A stretch of DNA of 64,000 nt. Origin: Rickettsia helvetica (GTDB lineage Bacteria; Pseudomonadota; Alphaproteobacteria; Rickettsiales; Rickettsiaceae). A program made the position numbers and the translations under genes. The stretch lies in contig NZ_OZ018776.1 of the NCBI RefSeq assembly GCF_963970025.1, forward strand, positions 1,054,001-1,118,000, read 5' to 3'. This document shows positions 8,666 to 19,640 of the stretch, in pieces (within the stretch, counting starts at the first letter, position 1; each line of letters opens with the position of its first letter). The notes below the pieces were generated by a model that saw only the letters and a list, made by a program, of their open reading frames with translations, was not told where the DNA came from and ran no database searches.

Positions 8666-10627
8666 ATGCAAAATCAAGATTTCATACATACATTAAATCC
8701 GCAACAGCAAAAAGCAGTTCTTCACACTGAAGGACCGCTTTTATTGCTTGCAGGTGCAGGGACAGGTAAAACGAAAGTATTAACCTCAAGAATAGCTAAT
8801 ATTATTCACCAAAATTTAGCCTCACCTCAAAATATTCTAGCCGTTACTTTTACTAATAAAGCTGCTAAAGAAATGGCTGAAAGAGTTAATAGTCTAATTA
8901 ATTGCTATGGTCTTAATATAGGCACTTTCCACTCAATGGCAGCTAGGATATTACGTGACCAGATTGAGCATTTAAATCTTGGTTTAAATAATAGATTTAC
9001 TATTATTAGTCATGATGATCAATTAAAACTAGTTAAAGATATAGTAAAGCTAAAAGATATCGATACTAAAAAATATGCTCCTAAATTAATACATATCATA
9101 ATTTCGAGATGGAAAGATCAAGGATTATTACCAAGTAAACTATCAGCATCAGATACTAATTTACCGCTGCAGAGGATGGCAAAACTTGTATACGAAGAAT
9201 ATCAGAAAAATTTACTTATTTCTAATGTTTTAGATTTTGGAGATTTGCTACTTTATAATAATGAGCTTTTTATTAAAAATCCCGAAATACTAAGATATTA
9301 CCAAGAAAAATATCGATATATTTTAATCGATGAATATCAAGACACTAACGTTGTCCAGTATTTATGGGTAAGAATGCTCGCAAGTTTATATAAAAATATC
9401 TGCTGTGTAGGGGATGATGATCAATCTATCTATGGTTGGCGAGGAGCGGAAGTTGGTAATATATTACGCTTTGAAAAAGATTTTGCAGGTGCAACGATTA
9501 TTAAATTAGAGCAGAATTATAGATCAACTTTGCCGATACTTGCTGCTGCTTCCAATGTTATCAATAATAATAAAAACCGTCACGGTAAAACGTTATGGAC
9601 GGATAGGGAAAGCGGTGAAAAGATAAAAATTATCTCTTGTTGGAGTGATAAAGAAGAAGCAAGATATATAGCCGGCGAAATAGATAAGTTAGTGAGAGAA
9701 GACAGATATAATGCCGGCAATATTGCAATATTAGTACGAGCCGGATTTCAAACAAGAAGTTTTGAGGAAGCGTTTATAAATAGTGCTATGCCTTATAAAA
9801 TTATAGGCGGTTTGCGGTTCTATGAACGTATGGAAATAAGAGACGTACTTGCTTATATCCGTATATCTTTGAATCAAAATGACAATCTAGCACTTGAGCG
9901 TATTATAAATGTGCCGAAAAGGGCAATAGGTGCAGCTAGCTTAAATAAAATTAGAGTCTATGCACTTGAGCGAAATATTTCTAATTTCGCAGCCATTAAA
10001 GAAATGCTAGAAATAGGTGAAATTAAAGCAAAATCATATGATTCTCTAAAAGATGTGGTTACTAAAATTGATAATTGGCATGACAGATTTAGTATAGATG
10101 CTCCGATAAAAATTGTTAAAGCAATACTTGATGATTCCGGTTATCTTGAAATGCTTCAAGAAGAAAAAACCGAAGCAGCATTCGGTAGAATCGAAAATAT
10201 TAACGAAATGCTTAGAGCTATTGCCGAATTTAACGATATTCACGATTTTATCGAACATTCAAGCTTAGTTATGGAAAACGAAGTGCTTGAAACCAATTAC
10301 GGTGGCTCTGTTACTATAATGACCCTGCACGCTGCTAAAGGGCTAGAGTTTGATGTAGTATTCTTACCGGGATGGGAAGAGGGGGTATTTCCGTCTCAAA
10401 GATCTCTAGACGAAGATGGCGAAAAAGGCTTAGAAGAAGAACGCCGCATTGCTTATGTCGGCATTACGAGAGCCAAAAAAGACCTTTACATTACCCATGC
10501 GGAAAGTCGAAAAATATTTTATGAAATAGTCCGCTCTTACCCTTCAAGATTCATAACCGAAATCCCTGATGAAATTACGATTAGAACCTCTTCTATGAAA
10601 AAATACACTTCCTTTTACAAATTTTAA
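8666..10627 (+). CDS. uvrD: ATP-dependent DNA helicase, UvrD/PcrA family
   Basis: The 653-residue superfamily 1A helicase unwinds DNA 3'-5' in nucleotide-excision and mismatch repair. Motifs in order: Q-motif LNPQQQKAV (10-18), Walker A AGAGTGKT (29-36), [10 protein letters not shown] (Ia), LIDEYQDTN (II), [13 protein letters not shown] (III), EQNYRS (IV), [11 protein letters not shown] (V) and [13 protein letters not shown] (VI). I place the start at 8666 because the four extra N-terminal residues come from an ATG at the end of the upstream family B repeat. It is slightly shorter than Escherichia coli UvrD (about 720), lacking part of the C-terminal tail. Its 3' end has a degraded duplicate near 11990. 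Confidence 0.95.
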   Translation: MQNQDFIHTLNPQQQKAVLHTEGPLLLLAGAGTGKTKVLTSRIANIIHQNLASPQNILAVTFTNKAAKEMAERVNSLINCYGLNIGTFHSMAARILRDQIEHLNLGLNNRFTIISHDDQLKLVKDIVKLKDIDTKKYAPKLIHIIISRWKDQGLLPSKLSASDTNLPLQRMAKLVYEEYQKNLLISNVLDFGDLLLYNNELFIKNPEILRYYQEKYRYILIDEYQDTNVVQYLWVRMLASLYKNICCVGDDDQSIYGWRGAEVGNILRFEKDFAGATIIKLEQNYRSTLPILAAASNVINNNKNRHGKTLWTDRESGEKIKIISCWSDKEEARYIAGEIDKLVREDRYNAGNIAILVRAGFQTRSFEEAFINSAMPYKIIGGLRFYERMEIRDVLAYIRISLNQNDNLALERIINVPKRAIGAASLNKIRVYALERNISNFAAIKEMLEIGEIKAKSYDSLKDVVTKIDNWHDRFSIDAPIKIVKAILDDSGYLEMLQEEKTEAAFGRIENINEMLRAIAEFNDIHDFIEHSSLVMENEVLETNYGGSVTIMTLHAAKGLEFDVVFLPGWEEGVFPSQRSLDEDGEKGLEEERRIAYVGITRAKKDLYITHAESRKIFYEIVRSYPSRFITEIPDEITIRTSSMKKYTSFYKF

Positions 10628-10717
10628 TTAATTTTCATTCATAAATTTTAAATTGGTTTGCATTCTTTAACTAATTATTATCTAATTTAATTAATAATAA
10701 TTAATAGAGGAAATGAT

Positions 10718-11917
10718 ATGCCAAATGCCAACGAAATAATGTCTGGTCTAACTTCAGTAATTAGTGCAGTAGATACATATAGTAGCAGAATAATTGAAAG
10801 CAATCCTGTAAATAAAATTTTAACAAGTTATGATGCATTCCTTGGAGCAGTAGCACAAGGAAAAGATGGAATCAGAAATTACTTACCTTCAGAGGAAATT
10901 GATTCATTAACAGATAATATTAATAAACAACTAGAAAAATGTATAAAATTGGAAAGATCGCCCTTAAAACAAGCTAAAATGAGATTTGCAGCTGCAAATT
11001 TAGAAGCTTCTTTAAAAGGTTTTGAGCTACCTTTAGAAAAGAATACGGCATTTGATAATTTGTCTTATGCCGGGTTAGAGGAAAAAGAAGTTTTAGAGAA
11101 AGCCATACCCGCAGTAAAAGAAGCTATAATTAAATTAAACGGTGAACATGTTTCTAGAGAAGAATATGCTCAAGCAGTTATCAATGAAACTTTGAATAAT
11201 TTAAAAAAAGATCCAGAAATTTCTGCTGAATCACTTAAAAAATATGAGAACTTTATTACCCAAGGTGATAAAAGTAAGAATCTTGTTAAGAGAGAATTTC
11301 AGCCGGCAATAATTCCAGAAAAAACTGATCAACTTGTGGAAGAGGCTATTAAAGCTGCTAATAAAGCTAAAGAAGCAATGAATAAAAATACGATAGAAGC
11401 AGAATAAGTAACTATAAAGAATCCATATTCAGCTATAGATAATAAATTAAATCCTAATAATGGTAAGTTTGCAAATGATAATTTAAAAATTAAAATTGAA
11501 AAGGATTTTGCTCCATTACTTGAGAGCAACAACCCAGCACTTGCTAACGGTACCAAAACAGCATTAGCAAAATTAGATCCTAAATATTTAGCAGAAGCAA
11601 GAGAAACTATAGCACAAGAATTACAAAAAGCAGCCAAACTTAAGATATGGCAAAGAATAGTAAAAGTTTTTACTGGTACGGATTATGCACAAAAAAATAT
11701 GGATAAAGCACTAACTAGCTTAAAAGAAGAAAGTAATAAATTTACAAATTTTCAAGGAAATATAAGACCAGAGCAGGATAAAGGAACCAATATTGTAAAG
11801 CAAAATCAAATAGTAACCCAAAGCTATAAAGCTCCTACACTAATTCCATCTCAATCTCACGCTGAGAGAGTTAATAAAAGTAGAAAGAGTGAGCAAGGAC
11901 AAGGGCGTGATAGGTAG
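10718..11917 (+). pseudogene. Tandem helical-protein paralogue, copy 1 (split by one stop)
   Basis: A 229-residue ORF (10718-11407) with a good ribosome binding site (gaggaaatgat) ends at TAA, but the same frame stays open to 11917, giving one about 400-residue protein interrupted by a single nonsense codon. The first half aligns with the intact copy at 13352-14716 (LEASLKGFELPLEK against AEAALKGFILPLNK; EEYAQAVINE against EQYAQAVKDK; KKYENFITQGDKS against EKYEKFIIQGDKN). The second half has the block LDPKYLAE...IWQRIVKVFTG and a basic tail. It may be expressed as a truncated N-terminal protein. The family is unknown to me: helical, soluble, no signal peptide or transmembrane helix. Confidence 0.75.
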
Positions 11918-12054
11918 TGATTGATAGGATAATAAGTTGCAAATTATAAAATTGAAATATTTAATATATCAAATATTTCAATAATTAGTAATCTCTTCTA
12001 TGAAAAAATACAATTCCTCTTATAAGTTTTAATTAATTAACAGAGTAAGTAATT

Positions 12055-13265
12055 ATGTCGAAAGAACATTTAGAAGGCAATATTCTTAGTCCAGAAGTGC
12101 AGAATTGATTCGTAGATCAAAAAACGATTTAAAGAAGAGACAAGAAGAGATAGTAGAAGAGTTAGTCAAGATAGGGGAAGCAAGCGAGAACAAAAAAATA
12201 GATATAAAGGATCCTAGAGTAAAAGATGCTATTACGAGTTTGATAAATGCTGAACCTGATAAGAATGAAGAACCAGCAATGGGTGCAAAGCCAGTCTTAA
12301 GTATAAATTCCACTATACAAAATATCCAAGAAAATATTTCCAAATTTGTTAAAAAAACCCGAACCTGCAGACTACTTTAAGGAGCTACAAGAAGAAATGA
12401 GTGATTTACCTAAAAAAGTAGAAATGCAGTATTCTACTCAAGAAGGTATTGATGTTGCTGTAACAAAATTTAGAAATACCTTCTAGTTTAGTAACACCAA
12501 TGTTAAGGGATCCAACATTACTAGCACCATTGAGTAATGCTATTATGGAAAATGCTATAGAATGTTTTTGCAATAAACCACAACGCGTAATAAATGATAA
12601 GAAATTGAAATCAAAAGAAAATATTGATAAATTTACTAAATTAGTAAATCAAGGTATGCAAAGTTTTGCTGTGATTCAAGAAAATTTAAGTCCAAATATT
12701 AGTATAGAAGAAAATAAAAAAGTTGCATCAGCGTTATTACCGGCAATAAGTAAACTACCGCCTGAAAAAATGACAGAGCAAGGTAGAGAAATTATCAAGA
12801 ATTTTGCCCCATTACTTGAGAGCAAGCACCCTGCACTTGTTAATGGTGCTAAAAAAGTATTATCAGAGCTAGATCCTGGATATTTAGCGGAACACGGAAG
12901 AGGAGAAGATATAGCATTAGAATTATAAAGAGTAGCCAAACCTAAGCTATGGGAAAGAATTAGTAGCAGTTGTTACCGGTACGGATTATGCTCAACAAAA
13001 TATAGATAAAGCATTCGCTAACTTTAAAGAAAGTAATAGTCTACATATAAAAATGAAAAATTTGCCAAAAGAACTACTAAAAGAGCAAGAAGCAAAACAA
13101 CAGCAAGATAAAGGCATCAATATTATAATAGAAAGAAAAGAGCAAAATAAAACAATACCCAAGGCTATAATAAGTCCTCTATATCAACTCCTACCGGCTC
13201 ATCTTTTGCCGAATCTGTTAAAAAAAGTAGAGAGAGTGGGCAACAGTCAGGGCATAGTTAAGTAG
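12055..13265 (+). pseudogene. Tandem helical-protein paralogue, copy 2 (multiple frameshifts)
   Basis: From an ATG at 12055 (MSKEHLEGNILSPEVQN, then a stop) the protein is scattered over frames: 12105-12380, 12380-12485, 12500-12928 and 12980-13265. Parts align with its neighbours: FAPLLESKHPALVNGAKK and LDPGYLAEHGRG match FAPLLESNNPALANGTKT and LDPKYLAEARE of copy 1; VTGTDYAQQNIDKAF matches FTGTDYAQKNMDKAL; and the frame-corrected tail SSFAESVKKSRESGQ matches QSHAERVNKSRKSEQ. No intact product is possible. Confidence 0.75.
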
Positions 13266-13351
13266 TGATTTATATGATAATATAGTTGCGAATTTTTAAG
13301 AAATTTGATAATTTGGTTCATTATATCAAATAACTTAATAATGAGTATTAT

Positions 13352-14716
13352 ATGGCAGAGATTATAACTAATAGAGATAATGCTATTGAAAAAATTAAAA
13401 AAAATGATGAAGTAATTGAGATATCAGCTGCAGTAAAAAGAAAAATAGTTGATATAAAAAACGTAGATAGTAGATTAGATACTTTGAATAAAAATATTGT
13501 TACTCTCGATCCTATTCAACAATATTTACAATCTGAAGAATATATTACTAGTACACTTGAAGTTCTTGCCAGTAAAATTATTAGTGAAGTTGTAGAAAAT
13601 AAAGATGTACAAAAATTAGTAGATAACCTGCATATCAATTTAGGACAAGATACAAAACTAATACCTAGTGCAGCAGATAAGCTAAAGTTTGATGTCGCAA
13701 GGGCTGAAGCAGCACTTAAGGGTTTTATACTTCCTCTAAATAAAGGAGGACCTTTTGATGAATTATCATTTATGGGTGTGGAAAATGAAGAAGAAATCTT
13801 TGCCAATCCTATAAGAGCAACTAAAGAAGCATTAATAGCCGTAAGCGGAAAGGCTATACCTAAAGAGCAATATGCACAGGCTGTAAAAGATAAAGCTATA
13901 GAAATTTTAAAACAAGATCCTAAAAACACTCTGGAAAAACTTGAGAAATATGAAAAATTTATTATTCAAGGAGATAAAAATCAGAAATTTGATGAAGATA
14001 GTAAGCGGTTTATCCCAAGAGTAAATCAACTATCTCAAGCGGAATTTAAGGAATTACAAAAGGCAGCCACTAATACGGTGCAGCAAATTAGTAATAGATT
14101 AGAAAAAAATAATAAAATTAGTAAGCAATTAGAACAAACTATTATACTTACTAACTCATCAGGCATAAAGAATCCTGAAGTAATAATAAGGGAATTAAAT
14201 AAGTTAGATTCTACTTATCTAACTGAAAATAGTACTAAAATAGCCACTGAATTAAAAGATATTAATGATAGAGGTACTTCTTTATGGGAAAAATTTAAGC
14301 AGATATTTACAGGTAGAAATTATTTGGAAGAAAGATTAGGAAAAGTTATAGATAAATATATTACTCTAAGTGATGGATATGTAGTGAAGACAATTAATGA
14401 TAAAATCTTTTCAAACGCTTTAACAAATCCTAAAATTGCTGAAGGTCTAACAAAATTTTTGAATGAAAATAAAGATAAGGCAGCAACTAATCCTGAATTT
14501 AAAAATTTAATTCCTGTTACGGGTGAGCCTATTATAGTTCAACCGCAACAAGTTAATAATTTTAATTTAGCAGAATTAAGAAAAATCAATCCAATAGCAT
14601 TTGATAAAACCATATTTGAAGATTTAATAAAACTAAGAAGTTCTAATATAAAATCTCCGCAAACTACTCCTATTGCTTCTACTAAAAATCAAGAAGTAGT
14701 AAGAAGAAGGGGTTAA
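13352..14716 (+). CDS. Hypothetical helical protein, intact member of a tandem paralogue array
   Basis: The 454-residue protein is almost entirely predicted helix, Lys/Asn/Ile/Glu-rich, with no signal peptide, membrane helix or recognisable enzyme motif. Residues about 110-215 form a module shared with copy 1 (ALKGFILPLNK, EQYAQAVKDKAIE, EKYEKFIIQGDKN). Residues about 290-330 hold the module LDSTYLTEN...LWEKFKQIFTGRNYLEE, also in copies 1 and 2. The C-terminus is basic and disordered (VVRRRG). Large soluble helical proteins without homologues outside Rickettsia are often considered secreted effectors, but nothing in the sequence proves that. The start has only a weak ribosome binding site. 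It is the sole survivor of three copies. Confidence 0.75.
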   Translation: MAEIITNRDNAIEKIKKNDEVIEISAAVKRKIVDIKNVDSRLDTLNKNIVTLDPIQQYLQSEEYITSTLEVLASKIISEVVENKDVQKLVDNLHINLGQDTKLIPSAADKLKFDVARAEAALKGFILPLNKGGPFDELSFMGVENEEEIFANPIRATKEALIAVSGKAIPKEQYAQAVKDKAIEILKQDPKNTLEKLEKYEKFIIQGDKNQKFDEDSKRFIPRVNQLSQAEFKELQKAATNTVQQISNRLEKNNKISKQLEQTIILTNSSGIKNPEVIIRELNKLDSTYLTENSTKIATELKDINDRGTSLWEKFKQIFTGRNYLEERLGKVIDKYITLSDGYVVKTINDKIFSNALTNPKIAEGLTKFLNENKDKAATNPEFKNLIPVTGEPIIVQPQQVNNFNLAELRKINPIAFDKTIFEDLIKLRSSNIKSPQTTPIASTKNQEVVRRRG

Positions 14717-14802
14717 AGTTTAATATTAGACTTTTGATAAAATTTCCGTCATTGTGAGGAAATTACGGCTTTGTTGCATGGCTCGAAAAACGTACTTAAT
14801 AT

Positions 14803-14953
14803 CATTCCTGCGAAAGCAGGAACCTAGATTTTTTATTGTCATCCCGTGGCTTGAGTACGGGATCTTGTATTATAAGTTGAGTCCTAAGATACCGCAATCA
14901 AGTTGTGGTATGACATTAAAGGTTACTAGATTCCTGCTTTCGCAGGAATGACA
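14803..14953. repeat. Nested palindromic repeat (family C enclosing family B)
   Basis: The outer arms are cattcctgcgaaagcaggaa (from 14803) and ttcctgctttcgcaggaatg (to about 14951). Between them lies a family B element (14837-14914: gtcatcccgtggcttgag ... gcaatcaagttgtggtatgaca). A family A half (cgtcattgtgag) precedes it at 14749. The right arm overlaps the last codons of the minus-strand PLP enzyme and supplies its stop codon. Confidence 0.85.
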
Positions 14954-15957
14954 TCAGAACCTAAAGATTTAGGTGAGATGCTTAAATACTCCTCTTTCCA
15001 TAGCTCGTTATAAAGAATAGGGTCGATATTACCGCCTGAGATTAGTACTAGTAACTTTTGAGGTTGGGATTGCATTTTTAAAAAATTTATTACTGAAACC
15101 ATATTTATACTGCTTGACGGCTCGCATATTACTTTAAGTAAATGAGTAAGCCACGCCGTCCAGTAATATATTTCATATTCATCTGCTAAATAAAAATGAT
15201 CTAGCTTTTTTAAATACTCAAATGTACGAGCCGATACGTTCAAGGTTTTAAGACCGTCCGCAATAGTATTCGGAGCATAGTTAAATCTATATATTTTATT
15301 ATCTTTAACCGATAAATAAGCATCATTAGCCGTAAGCGGTTCTGAACCTATTAACAAACTTGTCGGTGATATTAATTCCTTGGCAAGATATGATCCGGAA
15401 ATTAAACCGCCGCCGCCGCAAGATGCAAAAATAGCATTAGGACTAAAGCCTAGCTGCTGTAATGCTTCATAGCATAACGTGCCTGCTCCTGCTATTATAG
15501 AATCGCTATCGGAAGGATGTATATAGTAAAATCCTTGCTTTTCATCTTCTTTTGCTCTTTCTTCCGCTTCTTGTCGAGTATCTGTATATATAACTTTACC
15601 GCCGTAATAAAGAGCTGCTTGCTGTTTTACTTTTGAAGTATTTAACGGTAAATAAATTCTTGTTTTAATACCGAATAATTTACTTGCATAAGCAAGACCG
15701 ATTCCATGGTTACCAGTGCTATAACCGACTATTTTATCAGGCAATTTGCCTTGCTCTTTTAATTCTAATAAATGATTTAACACTCCTCTAACTTTAAATG
15801 CACCGGTTTTTTGTAATGATTCAACTTTAAAAAAAATCTCATGACCGAGCATCTCATTTAAGCTTTCAGAGTGAACGATCGGAGTTAAATGTAGATATTG
15901 TTTTATTCTATTATGTGCAGTAGCTACATTTTGAGAGGATTGTAGTAATAAATTCAT
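14926..15957 (-). CDS. PLP-dependent threonine dehydratase / serine racemase-like enzyme
   Basis: The 343-residue fold-type II enzyme has the lysine motif KTGAFKVRG with Lys55 as Schiff-base residue, STGNHGIGLAYAS as substrate loop, and the phosphate-binding glycine loop SCGGGGLISG. It most resembles the catalytic domain of catabolic threonine dehydratase or serine racemase and lacks a C-terminal ACT regulatory domain. The likely reaction is deamination of L-threonine or L-serine to a 2-oxoacid. The last ten residues (SDVIPAKAGI) are encoded by a palindromic repeat, so the original C-terminus was replaced. It is divergent from lon. Confidence 0.85.
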   Translation of the reverse strand: MNLLLQSSQNVATAHNRIKQYLHLTPIVHSESLNEMLGHEIFFKVESLQKTGAFKVRGVLNHLLELKEQGKLPDKIVGYSTGNHGIGLAYASKLFGIKTRIYLPLNTSKVKQQAALYYGGKVIYTDTRQEAEERAKEDEKQGFYYIHPSDSDSIIAGAGTLCYEALQQLGFSPNAIFASCGGGGLISGSYLAKELISPTSLLIGSEPLTANDAYLSVKDNKIYRFNYAPNTIADGLKTLNVSARTFEYLKKLDHFYLADEYEIYYWTAWLTHLLKVICEPSSSINMVSVINFLKMQSQPQKLLVLISGGNIDPILYNELWKEEYLSISPKSLGSDVIPAKAGI

Positions 15958-16042
15958 AAATATAATTAATAAAGATGGCTTGAAATAGCATTTATACTAT
16001 ATTATATAGTTAATAATTAGAAATTTTAAAAGGTTTTAATTG

Positions 16043-18379
16043 ATGAATAAAAAATCCCTGCCGCTTATGGCATTACGAGATATGGTAGTGTTCCCAGGAG
16101 TCATTGCTCCTATTTTTGTGGGTAGGCAAAAATCGCTGCAAGCACTCTCTCATACTACCATTTCTGAGGAAGATAATAGTAAATATATTTTAGTAACTTT
16201 ACAGAAAAAATTTGATCAAGAAAACCCTAGTAAACACGCACTTTATAACACAGCTATACTTGCCAAGATTATCCAAATAGTGAAGCTGCCTAATAATACA
16301 GCAAAAATCTTAATAGAAGCAGTAGCAAGAGTAAAGCTAAGCAATATCAAAGGCGAAGAAGCTTTTGAAGCAAATTACGAAATTATTCCGGATGAAGAAA
16401 TATTTGACGTGAATAATATGCGTTCATTAGTGGATAATGCAGTACAACTATTTAGTAAATATGCGATTAATGATAAGAAAGTTAATGCGGAAATTATTGA
16501 AACCATCAATAAAGAAATAAGTAATAGCACTAATTTCATAAATATTATAAATATATTAGCTTCACATCTGATAACTTCACTTGAGGCAAAGCAACATTTA
16601 TTAGAAGAGACCAGTCCTTTTAAGCGTATCACTACGGTTATTAGTATGCTTACTTCCAATATAGTAAATTCAGAAACCGAGCAAGCATTGCAGCAAAGAG
16701 TAAGAAAGCAAATCGAAAAAACACAGCGTGATTATTATCTGCACGAACAAATGAAAGCTATTCAAAAGGAGCTTGATGAAGATAAATCGGAACTTGCCGA
16801 TATTGAGAAAAAAATTAAAAGTTTAAAATTATCAAAAGAAGCAAAAGAAAAAGCTGAGTCTGAACTTAAGAAACTCCGTGCCATGAACCAAATGTCGGCA
16901 GAGTCGGGAGTAACGCGTAACTATCTTGAGACATTGCTTAGCCTGCCTTGGGGTAAATATGATAATAGCAAAATAGATATTAATCAAGCCGAGAAAATTT
17001 TAAATCGTGATCATTTTGGACTCGAAAAAGTTAAAGAACGAATTATAGAATATTTGGCGGTATTACAGCGTTCAAGTAAAATTAGAGGACCTATATTATG
17101 TTTAATCGGTCCGCCAGGGGTCGGTAAAACTTCGCTTGTAAAATCTATTGCCGAAGGAATGGGTAGAAAATACACTAAATTTGCTCTCGGTGGTGTTAGA
17201 GACGAAGCAGAAGTCAGAGGGCATAGAAAAACTTACCTTGGATCAATGCCCGGTAAAATTTTAGGTCAACTTAAGAAAGTTAAGACTAGTAACCCTGTAA
17301 TGCTGCTTGATGAAATCGATAAAATGAGTTCTGATTTTAGAGGTGATCCGGCATCCGCTTTGCTTGAGGTATTAGACCATGAGCAGAATAGTCACTTTGT
17401 TGATCATTATCTAGAGGTAGAATATGATCTATCCAATGTAATATTTATTGCTACTGCTAACTCTCATGATTTACCTAGAGCTTTAAGTGATAGAATGGAA
17501 AAAATATATATTTCCGGTTATGTAGAAGAGGAAAAATTACAAATCGCCAAAAATTATTTAGTGCCGAAACAATTTAAAATGCATAAAATCAAAAAAGATG
17601 AAATTACTATATCCGAGACGGCAATTTTGGATTTAATTAGATATTATACCAAGGAATCAGGCGTAAGAGCTTTAGAACGTGAAATAGGGGCATTAACTAG
17701 AAAAGCATTAAAGCAAATTTTAGCAGATAAAAGTGTTAAGCATATTGCCATAGATAGTAATAATCTTGAAGAATTTTTAGGGGCTAAAAAATATAATTTT
17801 GGGCTTGCCGAGAAAGAAGATCAAATAGGGAGTACTACAGGACTTGCTTATACTGCAGTAGGAGGAGAGCTTTTAACTATAGAGGCTTTAGCATTTCCAG
17901 GGAAAGGTAAAATAAAAACCACCGGAAAACTCGGTGATGTTATGAAAGAATCGGCAATGGCTGCCTATAGTTGTTTTAGAAGCAGAGCAACAAATTTTGG
18001 ATTAAAATATGATAATTATAAAGATTTTGATATTCACATTCACGTACCGGCCGGAGCTATTCCAAAGGATGGACCGTCTGCCGGCTGTGCTTTGTTTACT
18101 ACTATTGTTTCGTTGATGACTAAAATACCCGTACACCACACTATAGCAATGACCGGTGAAATTACTTTAAGAGGAAATGTTTTACCTATCGGTGGTCTTA
18201 AAGAGAAGTTAATTGCTGCGAGTAGGGGAGGGATTAAAACCGTATTAATTCCTGAGGAGAATGTTAAAGACTTAAAAGATATATCGCCGAATATAAAAGA
18301 AAGTTTAGAAATTATATCCGTGTCAAATATCGACCAAGTACTGAAACACGCTTTGGTAGAAACGCCGATAAATAAATAG
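16043..18379 (+). CDS. lon: ATP-dependent protease La (Lon)
   Basis: The 778-residue cytosolic AAA+ protease degrades damaged and regulatory proteins. Order: N-terminal LON substrate domain (LPLMALRDMVVFPG), coiled coil around residues 225-290, Walker A GPPGVGKT at about 356-363, Walker B MLLDEID at about 418-424, sensor region, and C-terminal Ser-Lys protease domain. Catalytic Ser is in KDGPSAGC (residue 679) and Lys in GLKEKL (residue 722), the same numbers as E. coli Lon. A TTG one codon upstream also opens the frame, but ATG 16043 is better spaced from aaaaggtttt. It is divergent from the PLP enzyme, sharing an AT-rich 80-base promoter region. Confidence 0.97.
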   Translation: MNKKSLPLMALRDMVVFPGVIAPIFVGRQKSLQALSHTTISEEDNSKYILVTLQKKFDQENPSKHALYNTAILAKIIQIVKLPNNTAKILIEAVARVKLSNIKGEEAFEANYEIIPDEEIFDVNNMRSLVDNAVQLFSKYAINDKKVNAEIIETINKEISNSTNFINIINILASHLITSLEAKQHLLEETSPFKRITTVISMLTSNIVNSETEQALQQRVRKQIEKTQRDYYLHEQMKAIQKELDEDKSELADIEKKIKSLKLSKEAKEKAESELKKLRAMNQMSAESGVTRNYLETLLSLPWGKYDNSKIDINQAEKILNRDHFGLEKVKERIIEYLAVLQRSSKIRGPILCLIGPPGVGKTSLVKSIAEGMGRKYTKFALGGVRDEAEVRGHRKTYLGSMPGKILGQLKKVKTSNPVMLLDEIDKMSSDFRGDPASALLEVLDHEQNSHFVDHYLEVEYDLSNVIFIATANSHDLPRALSDRMEKIYISGYVEEEKLQIAKNYLVPKQFKMHKIKKDEITISETAILDLIRYYTKESGVRALEREIGALTRKALKQILADKSVKHIAIDSNNLEEFLGAKKYNFGLAEKEDQIGSTTGLAYTAVGGELLTIEALAFPGKGKIKTTGKLGDVMKESAMAAYSCFRSRATNFGLKYDNYKDFDIHIHVPAGAIPKDGPSAGCALFTTIVSLMTKIPVHHTIAMTGEITLRGNVLPIGGLKEKLIAASRGGIKTVLIPEENVKDLKDISPNIKESLEIISVSNIDQVLKHALVETPINK

Positions 18380-18520
18380 AGATTTGTTAATAGTCAAAAT
18401 ATCATATATTAAATTAATGCAAGCTATAGTAATGTAATTCTTTTTGACTTTTCAATCAAAAATGCGATTTTCCTTGCTTAATTTGTACTAGTTAGGAGTT
18501 GATCTGACAGTATTGAGTAA

Positions 18521-19600
18521 TCAGGCAGCTTGATAAGTTAAGGTCAAGTTGTCTGATATTGTCTCTATATTATCAATATTTTTATTAATTGCAATATAAA
18601 GAGAATCTTTAAAAGTTTGCATTGGCGTTTTACCGTAACAATGTTTACCTGAATGAGTTCTTTCATTATTATAACCTACAAGCCAGTTATCTATATCAGT
18701 TTGTAGCTCTTCTAATGTAGAATAAAACTTTTTGCGGAATAAAATGTGATAACATTCTTCTTGCATAGTTGTGTGGAATCGTTCACATATCCCATTAGTT
18801 TGAGGACTATAGGCTTTAGTTTTAGAATGATCTATATTTTCAATACCAAGATATAACTGATAAGCATGATGCTCAGGCTTGCCACAATACTCCGTTCCTC
18901 TATCTGTTAATATCCGAACCAGAGGAATATTATAGCTTTCAAAAAATGGTATAACCCTATCGTTAAGATGGTCTGCACTCGTTATAGCTGTTTTTTCTGT
19001 ATAAAGTTTACAAATAGCAATAGAATAAGTATCAACGAAAGTTTGCTGATAAATACGTCCTATACCTTTTATATTCCCTACATAATAGGTATCTTGAGAA
19101 CCAAGATAACCGGGATGTAAACTCTCAATCTCACCGCTTGCTTCACGTTTGTTTTTTACTTTTTCAAGAGCTGTTAACTGTATATCATTTAGAATAATAC
19201 CGTCGCTTGCTACCTTATTTTCTAAAGCTTTTAAGCGTTTCTTAAAATTTTCTAAATCATGACGAAGCCAAACTGATCTTACGCCTCCTCCTGAAATAAT
19301 TATTCCTTTCTTGCGTAGCTCATTAGCTGTACGTTCTTGACCATAAGCGGGATATTCAACTGTAATATTAACTATAGCATCTTCAACACTTGCTGGTACT
19401 CGGTTCTTTAAACAAGGCTTTCTTCTGCTCATCTCATATAGCGCTTCTTCTCCACCTTGTTCATGAAGCTCTTTATAGCGGTAAAATGTATCTCGGCTAT
19501 AACCCATTACTTTACATGCTTGCGATACGTTACCTAGTTGTTCTGCTAGTTGTAATAAACCAATTCTTGGCTTTATTATTTTTTGTTGGTATATTGTCAT
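18521..19600 (-). CDS. IS481-family DDE transposase
   Basis: The 359-residue protein has an N-terminal helix-turn-helix (LGNVSQACKVMGYSRDTFYR, residues 22-41) followed by a second HTH-like region and an rve integrase core. The catalytic triad is best read as Asp170 (DTYYVG), Asp233 (LTDRGTEYC) and Glu273 (ICERFH), with the typical YSPQTNG before the Glu. It is uninterrupted, unlike most accessory genes nearby. The start ATG lies 81 bases inside the right inverted repeat, after a hairpin at 19641-19670. Confidence 0.93.
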   Translation of the reverse strand: MTIYQQKIIKPRIGLLQLAEQLGNVSQACKVMGYSRDTFYRYKELHEQGGEEALYEMSRRKPCLKNRVPASVEDAIVNITVEYPAYGQERTANELRKKGIIISGGGVRSVWLRHDLENFKKRLKALENKVASDGIILNDIQLTALEKVKNKREASGEIESLHPGYLGSQDTYYVGNIKGIGRIYQQTFVDTYSIAICKLYTEKTAITSADHLNDRVIPFFESYNIPLVRILTDRGTEYCGKPEHHAYQLYLGIENIDHSKTKAYSPQTNGICERFHTTMQEECYHILFRKKFYSTLEELQTDIDNWLVGYNNERTHSGKHCYGKTPMQTFKDSLYIAINKNIDNIETISDNLTLTYQAA

Positions 19601-19640
19601 CTGACAGTCTCCTTTTTTTAGAGGTTGTTAAATTTTTGCC

